Shown piece by piece: positions 43,008 to 52,636 of a stretch of DNA of 61,348 nucleotides (its first letter is position 1; each line of letters opens with the position of its first letter). This stretch comes from Saprospiraceae bacterium (lineage in GTDB: Bacteria > Bacteroidota > Bacteroidia > Chitinophagales > Saprospiraceae), in NCBI GenBank assembly GCA_019694255.1, contig JAIBCI010000049.1, positions 1 to 61,348 of the forward strand, given 5' to 3'. The notes under the pieces were generated by a model, which was given only the letters and a program-made list of their open reading frames with translations, ran no database searches and had not been told where the DNA came from. The translations under genes were made by a program, and so were the position numbers.

Positions 43008-45491
43008 ATGGAGTCCAGGGGATTGACATCTGCGGAAGCGGCGGCGAGGCTTATCAAATTCGGTTGGAATGAACTTCCGTCTTCACAGCGCAAGAGCATC
43101 TGGAAGATTGCGCTTGAAGTTGTGCAGGAGCCCATGTTTATTCTGCTGTTAATCTGCAGTGCGCTTTATTTACTCTTGGGAGATCTGGTCGAAGGCATCA
43201 TTCTTTTTCTTTCAATTTTTGTAATTATTGCCATCACGTTCTATCAGTCCCGCAAGTCAGAACGGGCACTGGAGGAATTGAAGAAACTCGCCTCACCGCT
43301 CGTGACTGTCGTGCGGGATGGCGTGCAGCATCGCATTCCAAGCCGTGAGCTGGTGCCCGGAGATGTGATGCTCATCAAGGAAGGTCAGCGGGTTGCCGCC
43401 GATGCCAGAATCATAGATGGTATGAATCTGTGTATGGATGAATCCATCCTTACCGGAGAGTCCTTGCCGGTCACCAAATTCGTTTCTTCAGATGAGACCT
43501 CCATGGATAGCCTGGTCTTTTCAGGGACGATGGCCGTCCAGGGATATGCTGAAGCTTTGGTGCTCTGTACCGCAGGCAATACCCGATTTGGTCAGATCGG
43601 CGCGAGCCTCCAAGCGATAGTGCCTTCCGAGACCCGATTGCAACGCGAGCTGAAAAGTTTTATCAAGATTGCTTTCATCATCGGCATCTTGATTTGCATC
43701 GGCGTCATTGCCGCATACTATTTTTCAACAGGTCAGCTGATCAAGGCATTTCTGCAGGGGCTGGCAGCCTCCATGGCGATACTTCCCGAAGAGTTTCCCG
43801 TCGTACTGACCATTTTTCTGGCTTTGGGCGCCTGGCGATTATCCAAAAAGAATGTACTGTCCCGAAGATCTTCTGCAATCGAAAATCTGGGATCCGCCAC
43901 GATCATTTGTACCGATAAAACAGGGACCCTGACCTATAACAGAATGGAAGTAGTCGCTGCCGGGGACGACGATTCGATCATACACCGGGAAGATCCACAG
44001 TGGAACGAAAAAGCTTCGGCGTTGCTGCAGACCGCCATCAGGGCATGCAGGGTTCCGGCCACTGATCCCATGGACAAAGCGATTCTGGCAACCTCTGCCC
44101 ATGCGATGGAAGCGCGGAATCATTGGCAGCTGATCAAAGAATATCCGCTTCGGCCTGATTTTCTCGCAACCGCGAATGTCTGGAAGCATCCCGATGGACG
44201 TACGCTGGTGTTCAGCAAAGGTGCTCCGGAGACGATTGTACATTGGTGTGTCCGTGATCCCGAACAGCGACAGCGGATCATGCATCAGGTGCATCAACTC
44301 GCAGCCAAAACATACCGTGTGCTCGCGGTCGCATCTTCCGAAATTTCAGAAAATATTCCCGACGATCCAAGGACTTTATCCATTGCATTTGAGGGCCTGA
44401 TAGCACTCACAGATCCGGTGAGAAAAGAAGTACCGGAATCTATCCGGCAATGCCAGGAAGCAGGCGTTAGAATTTTAATGATCACCGGTGATTATCCGGA
44501 GACAGCCAGGAGTATTGGTCGCCAAATCTTCTTTAAGGATCACGAGCATCTGCTGACCGGATCGGAGATAGACCAGATGGACAAAGCTGCGCTTGCTGAA
44601 AGTCTTAAAAAAGTTGGAATCGTTGCGAGGACCGTTCCCGAACAAAAACTCAACATCGTACGGGCCCTGCAGGCGGATGGCGAAGTGGTGGCGATGACCG
44701 GTGACGGGGTCAATGATGCACCGGCGCTGAAGGCAGCGGACATCGGCATTGCGATGGGCAATAAAGGCACAGACGTCGCGCGGGAAGCTTCGGCGATTAT
44801 TTTGCTCGATGACAACTTCAGCTCTATCGTCGACGGTATTCGGACCGGGCGAAGGATTTTTGATAATCTGCAGAAAGCGATGTCGTACATCATGGCTATC
44901 CATATACCTATCATCGGTCTTGCGCTGATTCCTGCCGTCATAAAAAATATTCCGGTGTTGATGATGCCGCTGCATATCGTGTTTCTCAAACTCGTGATTG
45001 ATCCGGTGTGTTCCATCGCATTTGAATATGAACAGGAAGAGAAAAATGTCATGACACGACCTCCCAGAAATCGGGACAAAAAATTCTTCGGACCTCAACG
45101 CATCATGGTCAGTGTATTCAAAGGACTTCTGTTGTTGTTGATGGTCATTAGTATATATCTTCTCTCGGTGCAGGAAGGTCACAGCGAAGGTGAGGCGAGA
45201 GCCATTACTTTTATCGCGCTCATCACCGGCAATATCGCCCTGGTCCTGAGCAGTCTGTCAGCAACAAGAAGTTTTATATCAGTATTAAAGGAGAAAAATA
45301 ATTCCGCACTGGGGATATTATTTTTGGCACTGGCTATCCTGGCTGTGATCATGGCGGTGCCGGCGCTGCAACGCATATTCTCGTTTGAGTTTCCGGGTCT
45401 CAGGCACTTTATGATATCCTTTGCCGGGGCATTCATGCTGCTGATACTCTACGAATCGATAAAATTATTGCGGAGGAAGTCAAGTATCTGA
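43008..45491 (+). CDS. P-type cation-transporting ATPase
   Basis: An 827-aa P2-type ATPase. The ATG at 43008 begins a normal N-terminal cation-ATPase domain (G-L-T-S-A-E-A-A-A-R-L). Other motifs are T-G-E-S near residue 148 (actuator), P-E-E-F-P in TM4, D303-K-T-G-T-L-T (phosphorylation site), T-G-D-G-V-N-D-A-P near 565 (hinge) and about ten helices. In TM6 the usual N-x-x-x-D of calcium pumps is replaced by L-K-L-V-I-D-P-V-C-S, which keeps the aspartate and has a Cys-containing site. I therefore call it a cation pump, probably Ca2+ or a related divalent ion, without fixing the ion. Confidence 0.92.
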   Translation: MESRGLTSAEAAARLIKFGWNELPSSQRKSIWKIALEVVQEPMFILLLICSALYLLLGDLVEGIILFLSIFVIIAITFYQSRKSERALEELKKLASPLVTVVRDGVQHRIPSRELVPGDVMLIKEGQRVAADARIIDGMNLCMDESILTGESLPVTKFVSSDETSMDSLVFSGTMAVQGYAEALVLCTAGNTRFGQIGASLQAIVPSETRLQRELKSFIKIAFIIGILICIGVIAAYYFSTGQLIKAFLQGLAASMAILPEEFPVVLTIFLALGAWRLSKKNVLSRRSSAIENLGSATIICTDKTGTLTYNRMEVVAAGDDDSIIHREDPQWNEKASALLQTAIRACRVPATDPMDKAILATSAHAMEARNHWQLIKEYPLRPDFLATANVWKHPDGRTLVFSKGAPETIVHWCVRDPEQRQRIMHQVHQLAAKTYRVLAVASSEISENIPDDPRTLSIAFEGLIALTDPVRKEVPESIRQCQEAGVRILMITGDYPETARSIGRQIFFKDHEHLLTGSEIDQMDKAALAESLKKVGIVARTVPEQKLNIVRALQADGEVVAMTGDGVNDAPALKAADIGIAMGNKGTDVAREASAIILLDDNFSSIVDGIRTGRRIFDNLQKAMSYIMAIHIPIIGLALIPAVIKNIPVLMMPLHIVFLKLVIDPVCSIAFEYEQEEKNVMTRPPRNRDKKFFGPQRIMVSVFKGLLLLLMVISIYLLSVQEGHSEGEARAITFIALITGNIALVLSSLSATRSFISVLKEKNNSALGILFLALAILAVIMAVPALQRIFSFEFPGLRHFMISFAGAFMLLILYESIKLLRRKSSI

Positions 45492-45815
45492 TGAAGTACT
45501 GAAATCATAGAAAATTTAGGAGTGCCAGTCAGGATTTTGGTTTCACATCAATCATCAATTTGTTTCTTCTGAAAAAATTATTTCATCTTATCAATTTTTG
45601 GGTAATACAGTTGATGTATTTGTGACTGTACATAGTTTAACTATAGTAAGTTTAGTTGCATAGCCATGTATCTCAACAATTAATTTACTGAATTCAACTA
45701 ATGATTACTTTTTGTAAAAAAGATTTAATGATTTGACTAATATAAACTGAAATCACTCCAGACGAAATCTGCCACTATTTAACCTGCTTAATTCATCATC
45801 AGCATTCCTGATGGC
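45492..45815. other. Intergenic region between convergent genes
   Basis: About 320 AT-rich bases between the ATPase and aroQ stops. No strong hairpin with a T-run was found on either strand. No gene or repeat is supported. Confidence 0.4.
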
Positions 45816-46250
45816 TTATTTAGCTACCAGTTCTGCCATTCTCAGCATCGCCACCCTGTATCCTTCTACGCCGAGGCCTTCGATGTGTGACCACACCAGA
45901 TCACGGATCATCGAATGATGGCGGAATTCTTCGCGGCGCTTTGGATCAGAGAGATGTACTTCTATGATCGGACAGCGATGGAGTCTTAGCGCATCGCGGA
46001 TCGCAACCGAGGTATGGGTGAATGCTGCGGGATTAATCATGATGCCATCGCAGTCTCCGATTATTGTCTGGATATAATCAATTAGTTCTCCTTCGTGGTT
46101 GCTTTGAAAAATTCTGATGTCAAAGGAAGTGAATTCTGCTTTCAGATTTTCTAAAAAAGGCAATAAGTAATCGGAGCCATACACCTGAGGCTCTCTGCTG
46201 CCGATCAGGTTGAGGTTCGGGCCGTTGATGATATGAATGACCAGGGTCAT
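45816..46250 (-). CDS. aroQ: 3-dehydroquinate dehydratase, type II
   Basis: A 144-aa enzyme of the shikimate pathway that removes water from 3-dehydroquinate. Marks are I-I-N-G-P-N-L-N-L-I-G near residue 6, Q-S-N-H-E-G near 49, I-N-P-A-A-F-T-H-T-S near 72 with the catalytic histidine, and E-V-H-L-S near 97. Its ATG overlaps the recQ stop by one base (TGATG), so it is translationally coupled to recQ. Pairing with a helicase rather than other aro genes is positional only. Confidence 0.96.
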   Translation of the reverse strand: MTLVIHIINGPNLNLIGSREPQVYGSDYLLPFLENLKAEFTSFDIRIFQSNHEGELIDYIQTIIGDCDGIMINPAAFTHTSVAIRDALRLHRCPIIEVHLSDPKRREEFRHHSMIRDLVWSHIEGLGVEGYRVAMLRMAELVAK

Positions 46251-48448
46251 CAGTTGACCATGTCTGACAGAAACTTGAGTCGCACCAGCCTGATCTCTTC
46301 AAAAGTAATATCGTCTTCCTTCAGTTCCTTGTAAGCGTCTTCAGCAGAATCGCTGTCTGCGGATTTGAAATAATCAAAGATGTCATCCTTGATCATTTCA
46401 TCAATATTGTCTTTGATGTAATAATCGATATTGAGTTTGGTACCTGAGGTTACAATGATATTGAGTTCATCCATCAGGTCTTCCAGGTTCATCTGAACAT
46501 TGCGCGCGATATCTTCGAGGGGCATTTTCTTGTCAATGCATTTGATAATCTCCACCTTCGCTTTGGACTTGTCCGCAACCTGTTTGATCTGAAAATCCAT
46601 CGGACGCTCAATCTCATTTTCTTCGACATATTTTGCAATGTAATCCAGGAAAGGTTGACCAAAACGTTCTGCCTTGCCCCGGTTGACGCCGGATATCTTG
46701 CAGAGGTCTTCCATCGTGATCGGATACTGGGTTGCCATTTCTTCCAGGGCCGGATCAAAGAACACCACCCAGGGTTTGACTTTCATTTTCTTGGCGACAT
46801 CGAGCCTGATCGATTTCAGTGTCTCGAAGAGCTGTGTATCCAGTGCTGCACCCTGCATGACCATCGCGTCTTCATCAATCGAACTGGTGTTGGTGTAGTC
46901 GTGGTTAATGGCTATGTTGACCGGCTCGGGATTCTTCAGATAGTCGTGTCCTTCTTCACTCACGCGCAGGATGCCGTAGGTCTCGATATCTTTGATCAGG
47001 TAACCGAGGATGATGGACTGACGCAACAGCGAATACCAGAAAATATGTTCTTTTTCAGCGCCGCAGCCAAAGAGTTCATGTTCATCAAGTCCGTAATCCA
47101 GCACGTCCTTGGTCTTGACGCCGCAGATAAATTCGACCACGGGCCGAATCGTAAAATTCTGATTCAGGGCGAGGATTGATTTCAATGCGAGAACCAGTTC
47201 GTCCTGTACTTTAATTTTTGGTTTTGGATGTCGGCAGTTGTCGCACATCGCATTGCATTTTTCTTCGGGAAACTCTTCTCCGAAGTAATGCAGTACGAAT
47301 TTTCTTCTGCAGACCGCGCTTTCGACGTAAGATTCCATTTCATCGAGCAGCTGAGCGCCCATATCTCTTTCAGAAGCCGGTTTGTCGCGAAGGAATTTTT
47401 CCAGGCGGACAAGGTCTGCGTTCGCAAAAAATGCATAGCAATTGCCCACCATGCCATCGCGTCCTGCACGTCCGGTCTCCTGGTAATAGTTTTCAAGGGA
47501 CTTGGGAATGTCGTAGTGTATCACCACGCGCACATCCGGTTTGTCGATTCCCATGCCAAATGCGATGGTGGCGCAGATGACATCGATCTCTTCCATCAGA
47601 AAGTCATCCTGTACCTGTGTTCTCGCCTTGGGGTCCATTCCGGCGTGATACGGAGCCGCTTTGATTCCGTTGACCTGCAGTACCTGTGCAAGGTCCTCAG
47701 TGGTCTTGCGGGCCTGGACGTAGATGATCGCTGATTCTCCATGATGGGCCTTGAGGATCTGGACAATCTGTTTGATGGTCTGTTCCTTATTGATTTTGGG
47801 TCTGACCTCGTAGTACAGGTTGTGGCGGTTGAAGGATTCGACATAAATGTCCGGGTCCTGCATTTCAAGGCTCTTGACAATATCTGTCTGAACTTTTGGC
47901 GTAGCGGTTGCCGTCAGGGCGATAATCGGTATGTGCCTGTCAATGGAATTGATCATGTCCCGAATGCGTCGGTAGTCCGGTCTGAAATCATGACCCCATT
48001 CTGAAATACAATGCGCTTCATCCACTGCTACAAATGAAAGATCCACTGAACTCAGAAATTCAATGGTCTCCTCCTTCTGTAGCGTCTCCGGTGCAACGTA
48101 TAATAGTTTTGTTCTTGACTTGACGATATCATCCTTGACCTGTTTGATCTCGGAGCGGTTGAGTGAAGAATTGAGAAAATGTGCAACTTCGCTATCTTGG
48201 CCGTAGCCGCGAATGGAATCCACCTGGTTTTTCATCAATGCGATGAGCGGTGAAATGATAATTGCTGTGCCGGGCATCATCAATGCCGGAAGCTGATAAC
48301 AAAGTGACTTGCCGCCGCCGGTTGGCATAATCACAAACGTGTCACGCTGATTCAGCACCGATGTGACAATTTTTTCCTGACTGGATTTGAACGCATCAAA
48401 ACCAAAAAAATACTTCAGCCCCTCGTGAATTTGATCCCTGGTATACAT
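46250..48448 (-). CDS. recQ: ATP-dependent DNA helicase RecQ
   Basis: A 732-aa 3'-5' helicase. Superfamily 2 motifs: T-G-G-G-K-S-L-C-Y-Q near residue 43 (Walker A), V-D-E-A-H-C-I-S-E-W-G near 138, and the Q-x-x-G-R-A-G-R-D motif VI near 325. A zinc-binding RQC part (C-R-R-K, then C-D-N-C near 400) and a C-terminal HRDC-like helix-rich region follow. The C-terminal ~90 residues are longer than in the E. coli protein and contain an additional acidic region. It acts in recombination and replication-fork repair. The ATG at 48448 is preferred to the preceding TTG. Confidence 0.95.
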   Translation of the reverse strand: MYTRDQIHEGLKYFFGFDAFKSSQEKIVTSVLNQRDTFVIMPTGGGKSLCYQLPALMMPGTAIIISPLIALMKNQVDSIRGYGQDSEVAHFLNSSLNRSEIKQVKDDIVKSRTKLLYVAPETLQKEETIEFLSSVDLSFVAVDEAHCISEWGHDFRPDYRRIRDMINSIDRHIPIIALTATATPKVQTDIVKSLEMQDPDIYVESFNRHNLYYEVRPKINKEQTIKQIVQILKAHHGESAIIYVQARKTTEDLAQVLQVNGIKAAPYHAGMDPKARTQVQDDFLMEEIDVICATIAFGMGIDKPDVRVVIHYDIPKSLENYYQETGRAGRDGMVGNCYAFFANADLVRLEKFLRDKPASERDMGAQLLDEMESYVESAVCRRKFVLHYFGEEFPEEKCNAMCDNCRHPKPKIKVQDELVLALKSILALNQNFTIRPVVEFICGVKTKDVLDYGLDEHELFGCGAEKEHIFWYSLLRQSIILGYLIKDIETYGILRVSEEGHDYLKNPEPVNIAINHDYTNTSSIDEDAMVMQGAALDTQLFETLKSIRLDVAKKMKVKPWVVFFDPALEEMATQYPITMEDLCKISGVNRGKAERFGQPFLDYIAKYVEENEIERPMDFQIKQVADKSKAKVEIIKCIDKKMPLEDIARNVQMNLEDLMDELNIIVTSGTKLNIDYYIKDNIDEMIKDDIFDYFKSADSDSAEDAYKELKEDDITFEEIRLVRLKFLSDMVN

Positions 48449-48612
48449 CAATTTATAAAAATAAAAATATATAAGTCCTCTCTCTCGTGTTACAGCACTA
48501 AAAATACATCATTCCCTTCAATTTGAAGACAGGCTCCCGGTTTATTTACAAAAAATTTGAGAAATTTCCGAATTCCTTTAGAACTCTTTAATCTTTACAA
48601 AAAAATCAATTC

Positions 48613-50085
48613 ATGCGCGATCAAATTCTGGCATTGCAACAGAAAGGAAGCATTCTCAATCCTGATGCTGCCCAGAGACACAATGACCGGCAAGCTGTGA
48701 TTGAATTCGCAGAGCAGTTTATAGAGCGTCTTACGAGCAATAAAGCATTTGTCCGGCCAAAAAGTTTAAAGGGCAAGCTGGAACATCCCGAGAATCCACT
48801 GGGTCAATGGGCACTGATTCTGGATGAACTGGAGCATCATATGATCACCAATGGGCTGAATCCGGCTTCCGGGGGGCATCTGGGGTATATCCCTGGTGGT
48901 GGCATTCATTCCTGCGCCCTGGGCGATTATCTGGCTGCAGTGACCAATCAGTATGCCGGAATTGGATTCGGCGGTCCCGGGGCCGTTAAAATTGAAAATG
49001 AGCTCATCCGTTGGATGTGCAGGCTGATGGGCTATCCTGAAGGGAGCCTGGGCAACCTGGCGAGCGGCGGATCAACCGCCAATCTCATCGCCTTTGTCAC
49101 AGCGCGTGAGGCGCGGGGTATCCGATCGGATCAATACAGCCAACAATGTATCTACCTCACCAGACAGGTTCACCACTGCATCCACAAGGCAATCCGAATC
49201 TGTGGTCTTACCGATGCGCACACCCGGTTTGTTGACACCGATGAACGGTTTCGCATGAAGCCCGAAGCGCTGGTGCATCAGATTGAACAGGATCTCAGGG
49301 ACGGTTTGCAGCCATTCATGATCATTGGCAGCATCGGCACTACCGATACAGGAGCAGTAGATCCTGTGCGGAGTCTGGGCGAAATCGCCGCCAGATACAA
49401 GCTTTGGTATCACATTGATGCGGCATACGGCGGTTTTTTTATTTTGTCCTCGCTGATGGATCGTGAGGGTGTCCCGGTGCGGGAATTGTTTCAAGGTGTT
49501 GAAATGTCCGATTCACTGGCGATAGACCCCCATAAGGGAATGTTTCTGGCCTATGGCTTAGGGGCTATTTTAATCAAGGATGTCGCTTCACAATATAAGG
49601 CCCACTACTACCGGGCGGCCTATATGCAGGATTCTTTGGCAAGCCAGGAGGAACTCAGTCCCGCAGACCTTTCAGCAGAACTCACGAAGCATTTTCGTGG
49701 CTTGCGACTGTGGCTTCCAATGCGTATGTATGGCGTTGAACCATTTGCCGCATTACTGGATGAAAAAATACTGCTCTGCCGGTATTTTTATGAACGCATT
49801 GGCGCTGCGGGCTTTACTACGGGCCCATATCCGGAATTGTCGGTTTGCATTTATCGCTATGTTCCTGAGCGTGGTGATGCCAATGCCTTCAATGAAAAAG
49901 TGTACGAAAAGGTCATTGACAATGGCCGAATCTTTATTTCGACCACCAATATTGATGGGGTCTACTGGATGCGACTGGCTGTGCTTAGCTTCCGGACGCA
50001 TCTCGAAGAAATTGACATCCTGCTGGAGAATCTGACCGATGCACTGCGTCAAACGCGCACTGAACTATCCGTTGCAGGAGGCTGA
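48613..50085 (+). CDS. PLP-dependent group II amino-acid decarboxylase
   Basis: A 490-aa cytosolic decarboxylase of the aromatic-L-amino-acid/glutamate type. The cofactor lysine is K308 in I-D-P-H-K-G-M-F. The H-I-D-A-A-Y-G-G motif near residue 274 holds the aspartate that binds the PLP ring nitrogen, and the glycine-rich G-N-L-A-S-G-G-S-T-A-N near 149 is the cofactor phosphate loop. It removes CO2 from an amino acid to give an amine. The family includes tryptophan, tyrosine, DOPA, histidine and diaminobutyrate decarboxylases, so I do not name the substrate. It stands between recQ and pheT without related genes. Confidence 0.9.
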   Translation: MRDQILALQQKGSILNPDAAQRHNDRQAVIEFAEQFIERLTSNKAFVRPKSLKGKLEHPENPLGQWALILDELEHHMITNGLNPASGGHLGYIPGGGIHSCALGDYLAAVTNQYAGIGFGGPGAVKIENELIRWMCRLMGYPEGSLGNLASGGSTANLIAFVTAREARGIRSDQYSQQCIYLTRQVHHCIHKAIRICGLTDAHTRFVDTDERFRMKPEALVHQIEQDLRDGLQPFMIIGSIGTTDTGAVDPVRSLGEIAARYKLWYHIDAAYGGFFILSSLMDREGVPVRELFQGVEMSDSLAIDPHKGMFLAYGLGAILIKDVASQYKAHYYRAAYMQDSLASQEELSPADLSAELTKHFRGLRLWLPMRMYGVEPFAALLDEKILLCRYFYERIGAAGFTTGPYPELSVCIYRYVPERGDANAFNEKVYEKVIDNGRIFISTTNIDGVYWMRLAVLSFRTHLEEIDILLENLTDALRQTRTELSVAGG

Positions 50086-50149
50086 AACCAGGCCACTTCA
50101 ATTTGATGGTCTAACAAAATTTCATTCTCTTTGCATCTGATTTCTTAAG

Positions 50150-52588
50150 ATGAGGATTTCATATCTGTGGCTGCAATCGATTATCGGGCTGGACAAAACA
50201 CCCGATGAGACAAGCGTTATTTTGACCTCCCTCGGGCTCGAAGTCGAAGGAATGGAGCGCGTGGAACCCGTCAAAGGCGGACTACAGGGTGTTGTGGTTG
50301 GGCAGGTGTTGGAATGCGTTCAGCATCCCAACGCGGACAGACTAAAGCTAACCCGGGTTACGATCGGCGAAGGCGAACCGCTGCGCATTGTCTGCGGTGC
50401 ACCCAATGTGGCCGTCGGGCAGAAAGTACTTGTTGCGACCGTTGGTACGACACTTTATCCTTCTTCCGGAGAAAGCCTGACCATCAAAAAATCAAAAATA
50501 AGGGGTGAAGAATCCTGCGGCATGATCTGCGCGGAAGATGAACTGGGCCTGGGCCATAGCCACGACGGAATTCTGATCCTCGACAGTTCCCTCGTGCCCG
50601 GTACGTCCGCAGGAGAGGCGCTCGGGCTCAACACAGATATCGTATTCGAGATTGGTCTGACGCCCAACAGGGCCGACGCCACTTCCCACATGGGTGTTGC
50701 GAGAGATATTGCTGCCTGGTATGCCGTTCATGAAAAAAAGAAATTATCCATCCTTTCAGAAGTTGAATCACTCAACAATACATCCCGTGAATTGCCGATC
50801 GCAATTGAAGTGACCAGAGCTGATCTTTGTCCGCGGTATTCGGGGATTTGCCTGAAGCATGTTAAAGTGGGACCCTCACCGGAATGGCTTCAACAAAAAC
50901 TGATTCTGATGGATCAGAAACCGATCAACAATGTGGTGGATGTAACAAATTTTATTTTGTTCCACTATGGACAACCATTGCATGCTTTTGACCTTCTCAA
51001 GATCAAAGGCCAAAAGATCAAGGTAGATGTCGTGCCGGAAGGAACTCGTTTTGAAACACTCGATCACCAGGAGAAAAAATTGCTCCATACCGACCTGTGC
51101 ATTTGCAATGGGGATGGCGAACCAATGTGCATGGCCGGGGTCATGGGCGGCGCAGACAGCGGCGTCAATGAGCAGACCACGGAGATTTTTCTTGAGTCTG
51201 CGTACTTCAACGCTTCGTCCGTTAGAAAAACAAGCATGCATCACATTCTGCGATCCAATGCGGCAAAGATTTTTGAAAAGGGTGCAGATCCTTCTGTTAC
51301 CATCAAGGCACTTGAACATGCGGTAATGTTATTGCAGGAAATTGCCGGTGCGGAAATATCATCGGCTACTTATGACCTCTATCCTGAAAAAATAGAGAAG
51401 GCCGAAGTATCATTTCACCTGAAAGATATCAGCGCGCTTACCGGAATCCAATTTGAAGAAGACACTTTGAAGGAAATTTTGCTGGGGCTGGACATGGAAC
51501 TTAAGGACCATCGCGATGGATCCTTTACCGTTTGGGTGCCGACCAACAAACCCGACGTCCGTCGCCCGGCGGATGTAGTGGAAGAGATTTGTCGCGTCTA
51601 TGGACTGGAACACATTCCGGTTCCCGAAAAGATACAGATTTCATTTCCTCTTCCCATGTCACCGGGATATTATACCAGACAAAAATTGTCGGAAGCGCTG
51701 GCGGCGCGCGGATTCAATGAAGTGATGAACCTTTCTCTGTGTTCTTCGCAGGCCTGTCTCAATTCGGGTGTATGGACTGAAAAGGATCTGGTCTTCATCA
51801 ACAATACATCGAATATTCATCTTGATGTCATGACCCCATCGGTATGCCTTGGTGGCTTGCAGACCATCGCTTTGAACAGCAACAGACAGCAGCATGATCT
51901 CGCTTTGTTTGAGGCAGGTAAAGATTATCTACAATCCGGGGAAGCGTTTTTGGAATTCGAAAAACTGGGGATCTGGATGACCGGACTCCGGCAAGCTGCA
52001 GAATGGAGAAATCCTTCACCGGCTCCATTTGATTTTTTTGATCTAAAATCTACGGTGACAGGCCTCATGACGTTTTTTGGAATTGCCGGATGGAGCATTT
52101 CAGAAATTGAGTCTGGCGGACTTTTTGACTACGGTATTTCCTGGAAAAAAGGAAAATCAACCATCGCACGTTGTGGCGTGGTGTCGTCAAAGATCTGTGA
52201 TGCATTCGACGTTAAGAAGGTTGTTTACTATGCAGAAATAGACCTTACAATCTGGGGTGAAGCGCTTTCAGGCCAAAGGACTTTATACCAGGAAGTGAGC
52301 AAATATCAGTCCTCCAGCAGGGATATTGCCGTGGTGGTCGATGCGCATGTGCCCTATGCAGAGATTGAGAAGACCGTGTTGAAATCAGCGGGAAAGAATC
52401 TGTCCAGGATAACACTTTTTGATGTTTATGTTAACAAAGAACATCTCGGCGAAGGAAAAAAATCCATGGCGCTCAGCCTCCAATTCGAATCCACGGAAAG
52501 ATCATTGTCCAGCAACGAACTTGACCAGAGCATGCAGCAAGTTATGCAGGCCCTTGAAAAAGGACTTGGTGCAAGTATCCGTCGCTGA
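50150..52588 (+). CDS. pheT: Phenylalanyl-tRNA synthetase beta subunit
   Basis: An 812-aa subunit of the (alpha-beta)2 enzyme that charges tRNA-Phe. Domains in order: the B1 N-terminal fold (residues ~1-40), an EMAP/tRNA-binding OB domain (~43-155, H-P-N-A-D-R-L-K-L near 58), the B3/B4 editing domain (~215-400), the B5 DNA-binding-like domain (~405-480), the catalytic-like core, and a C-terminal ferredoxin-fold anticodon-binding domain (~715-812). No pheS is adjacent, which is common in Bacteroidota. It ends with S-I-R-R. Confidence 0.96.
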   Translation: MRISYLWLQSIIGLDKTPDETSVILTSLGLEVEGMERVEPVKGGLQGVVVGQVLECVQHPNADRLKLTRVTIGEGEPLRIVCGAPNVAVGQKVLVATVGTTLYPSSGESLTIKKSKIRGEESCGMICAEDELGLGHSHDGILILDSSLVPGTSAGEALGLNTDIVFEIGLTPNRADATSHMGVARDIAAWYAVHEKKKLSILSEVESLNNTSRELPIAIEVTRADLCPRYSGICLKHVKVGPSPEWLQQKLILMDQKPINNVVDVTNFILFHYGQPLHAFDLLKIKGQKIKVDVVPEGTRFETLDHQEKKLLHTDLCICNGDGEPMCMAGVMGGADSGVNEQTTEIFLESAYFNASSVRKTSMHHILRSNAAKIFEKGADPSVTIKALEHAVMLLQEIAGAEISSATYDLYPEKIEKAEVSFHLKDISALTGIQFEEDTLKEILLGLDMELKDHRDGSFTVWVPTNKPDVRRPADVVEEICRVYGLEHIPVPEKIQISFPLPMSPGYYTRQKLSEALAARGFNEVMNLSLCSSQACLNSGVWTEKDLVFINNTSNIHLDVMTPSVCLGGLQTIALNSNRQQHDLALFEAGKDYLQSGEAFLEFEKLGIWMTGLRQAAEWRNPSPAPFDFFDLKSTVTGLMTFFGIAGWSISEIESGGLFDYGISWKKGKSTIARCGVVSSKICDAFDVKKVVYYAEIDLTIWGEALSGQRTLYQEVSKYQSSSRDIAVVVDAHVPYAEIEKTVLKSAGKNLSRITLFDVYVNKEHLGEGKKSMALSLQFESTERSLSSNELDQSMQQVMQALEKGLGASIRR

Positions 52589-52636
52589 TGTTCTTTTGAT
52601 AAGTTTTAATTATGTGCGTTAATAGATTATAATGCC

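Noticed and set aside
44475-45182. Long antisense reading frame within the P-type ATPase gene
   Set aside because: It is the codon-bias shadow of a strongly conserved ATPase. Its product is rich in H, R and D and has no domain pattern.
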